From NCBI GenBank assembly GCA_905215225.1, contig CAJMPM010000071.1:1-7147 (forward strand): 7,147 nucleotides of DNA, given 5' to 3'. The translations under genes and the position numbers were made by a program. Under the pieces are notes generated by a model. That model saw nothing but the letters and a program-made list of their open reading frames with translations, was not told where the DNA came from and did not search any database. Positions 6,659 through 7,147 of this stretch are shown here, in pieces. Source of the stretch: an uncultured bacterium (GTDB lineage Bacteria > Actinomycetota > Coriobacteriia > Coriobacteriales > Coriobacteriaceae). Position 1 is the stretch's first letter. Each line of letters opens with the position of its first letter.

Positions 6659-7105
6659 GTGCGTGCGGTGGTGCAGCGCGTACTCAACGCCGGCGTGACG
6701 GTCGACGGCGAGTGCGTGGGCCGCATTGGACGCGGCTACCTGGTGCTGCTGGGTGTGGGCCATGGCGATACGCGTGCCGAGGCCGACAAGCTGTGGGGCA
6801 AGCTCCGCGGGCTGCGTATCAACGAGGACGAGAACGGCAAGACCAACTTGGCACTGGCCGATGTCGACGGCGAGGTGCTCGTGGTGTCGCAGTTCACGCT
6901 GTTCGCCGATTGCCGTCACGGCCGCCGCCCATCGTTTACGGATGCCGGCGCCCCCGATGTTGCCAACGAGCTCTACGAGTACTTCTTGACGCTTGTGCGC
7001 GAGGACGTCGAGCACGTAGCGCATGGCATCTTCGGCGCCGACATGAAGGTCGACCTCGTCAACGACGGTCCATTCACCATAGTCCTGGACACCGATAGCC
7101 TGTAA
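6659..7105 (+). CDS. dtd: D-aminoacyl-tRNA deacylase (DTD)
   Basis: DTD hydrolyses D-amino acids (and glycine) mischarged onto tRNA, keeping them out of proteins; family members act as cytoplasmic homodimers. The 148 residues match the usual 145-150. Visible motifs are MRAVVQRV at the start, SQFTLFADCRHGRRPSF (77-93, carrying the SQFT active-site signature) and NDGPFTI (135-141) with the Gly137-Pro138 pair that gives the enzyme its chiral selectivity. The start is GTG. It is preferred because the family's conserved first residues begin exactly there and GAGGAG lies 6 nt upstream. The gene follows rdgB by 3 nt. Its presence beside murI is sensible in a cell that produces D-glutamate. The TAA stop (7103-7105) overlaps a second palindromic element. 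Confidence 0.96.
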   Translation: MRAVVQRVLNAGVTVDGECVGRIGRGYLVLLGVGHGDTRAEADKLWGKLRGLRINEDENGKTNLALADVDGEVLVVSQFTLFADCRHGRRPSFTDAGAPDVANELYEYFLTLVREDVEHVAHGIFGADMKVDLVNDGPFTIVLDTDSL

Positions 7106-7140
7106 GTAGTCAATTTGGGACGGGGCTTATTTAGCTACTT
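7104..7140 (+). repeat. 37-nt palindromic element, copy B
   Basis: AAGTAG (7104-7109) and CTACTT (7135-7140) are exact inverted arms, with a further G-T pair and AA/TT pairing inside. The centre carries GGGACGGGGCTTATTT. It matches the element at 5866-5902 in length (37 nt), in GGGAC at position 14 and in starting on the AA of a TAA stop. No T tract follows within the visible sequence, so it is not an obvious terminator. Confidence 0.55.
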
Positions 7141-7147
7141 GCGTATG

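Noticed and set aside
5990..7024. 344-codon open frame on the minus strand opposite rdgB and dtd
   Set aside because: It spans two well-supported genes and their junction, and shows no recognisable domain. It is a codon-bias shadow.
1..7147. CRISPR arrays, insertion sequences, tRNA or rRNA genes, phage or defence genes
   Set aside because: No spaced direct repeats, transposase motifs, cloverleaf-like segments or rRNA-like stretches were seen. The window is filled with housekeeping genes.

Overview
The window is a run of seven plus-strand genes from a G+C-rich bacterium. Codons mostly end in G or C, spacers are short, and there are no tRNA or rRNA genes, insertion sequences, phage genes or CRISPR arrays. 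The RNase PH carries an 'LPAST'-type segment like actinobacterial versions, and the MurE looks like a non-diaminopimelate enzyme. Together these suggest an actinobacterium, most likely a Coriobacteriia member such as Collinsella. That placement is inference from general feel, not a database match.

Layout. Positions 1-1500 hold the 3' part of asnB (glutamine-hydrolysing asparagine synthetase), which ends at a strong intrinsic terminator (1526-1550). A candidate sigma-70 promoter sits immediately behind the terminator and would drive murE (1612-3144, UDP-MurNAc-dipeptide:amino acid ligase). A spacer with a long GC-rich hairpin follows. Then come a HAD subclass IIB phosphatase (3252-4163), murI (glutamate racemase, 4215-5099) and rph (RNase PH, 5142-5867), spaced 51 and 42 nt apart and plausibly cotranscribed. 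A palindromic element begins inside the rph stop codon. After a spacer of about 110 nt come rdgB (ITP/XTP pyrophosphatase, 6014-6655) and dtd (D-aminoacyl-tRNA deacylase, 6659-7105), only 3 nt apart and probably translationally coupled. A second palindromic element begins inside the dtd stop codon and nearly reaches the window end.

How the genes fit together. MurI makes D-glutamate for the peptidoglycan stem peptide, and MurE adds the third residue of that peptide. Dtd removes D-amino acids mischarged onto tRNA, a sensible partner for a cell making D-amino acids. Rph trims tRNA 3' ends, and RdgB removes deaminated purine nucleotides. A murI-rph-rdgB neighbourhood is familiar in Gram-positive bacteria, so most of the window is ordinary housekeeping.

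The least expected signals are two. One is a pair of 37-nt intergenic palindromes with a shared core and compensating arm changes, both starting in the same register on a TAA stop codon. The other is an apparent in-frame loss of about 10 residues in the N-terminal domain of MurE. I see no new defence or biosynthetic system here.
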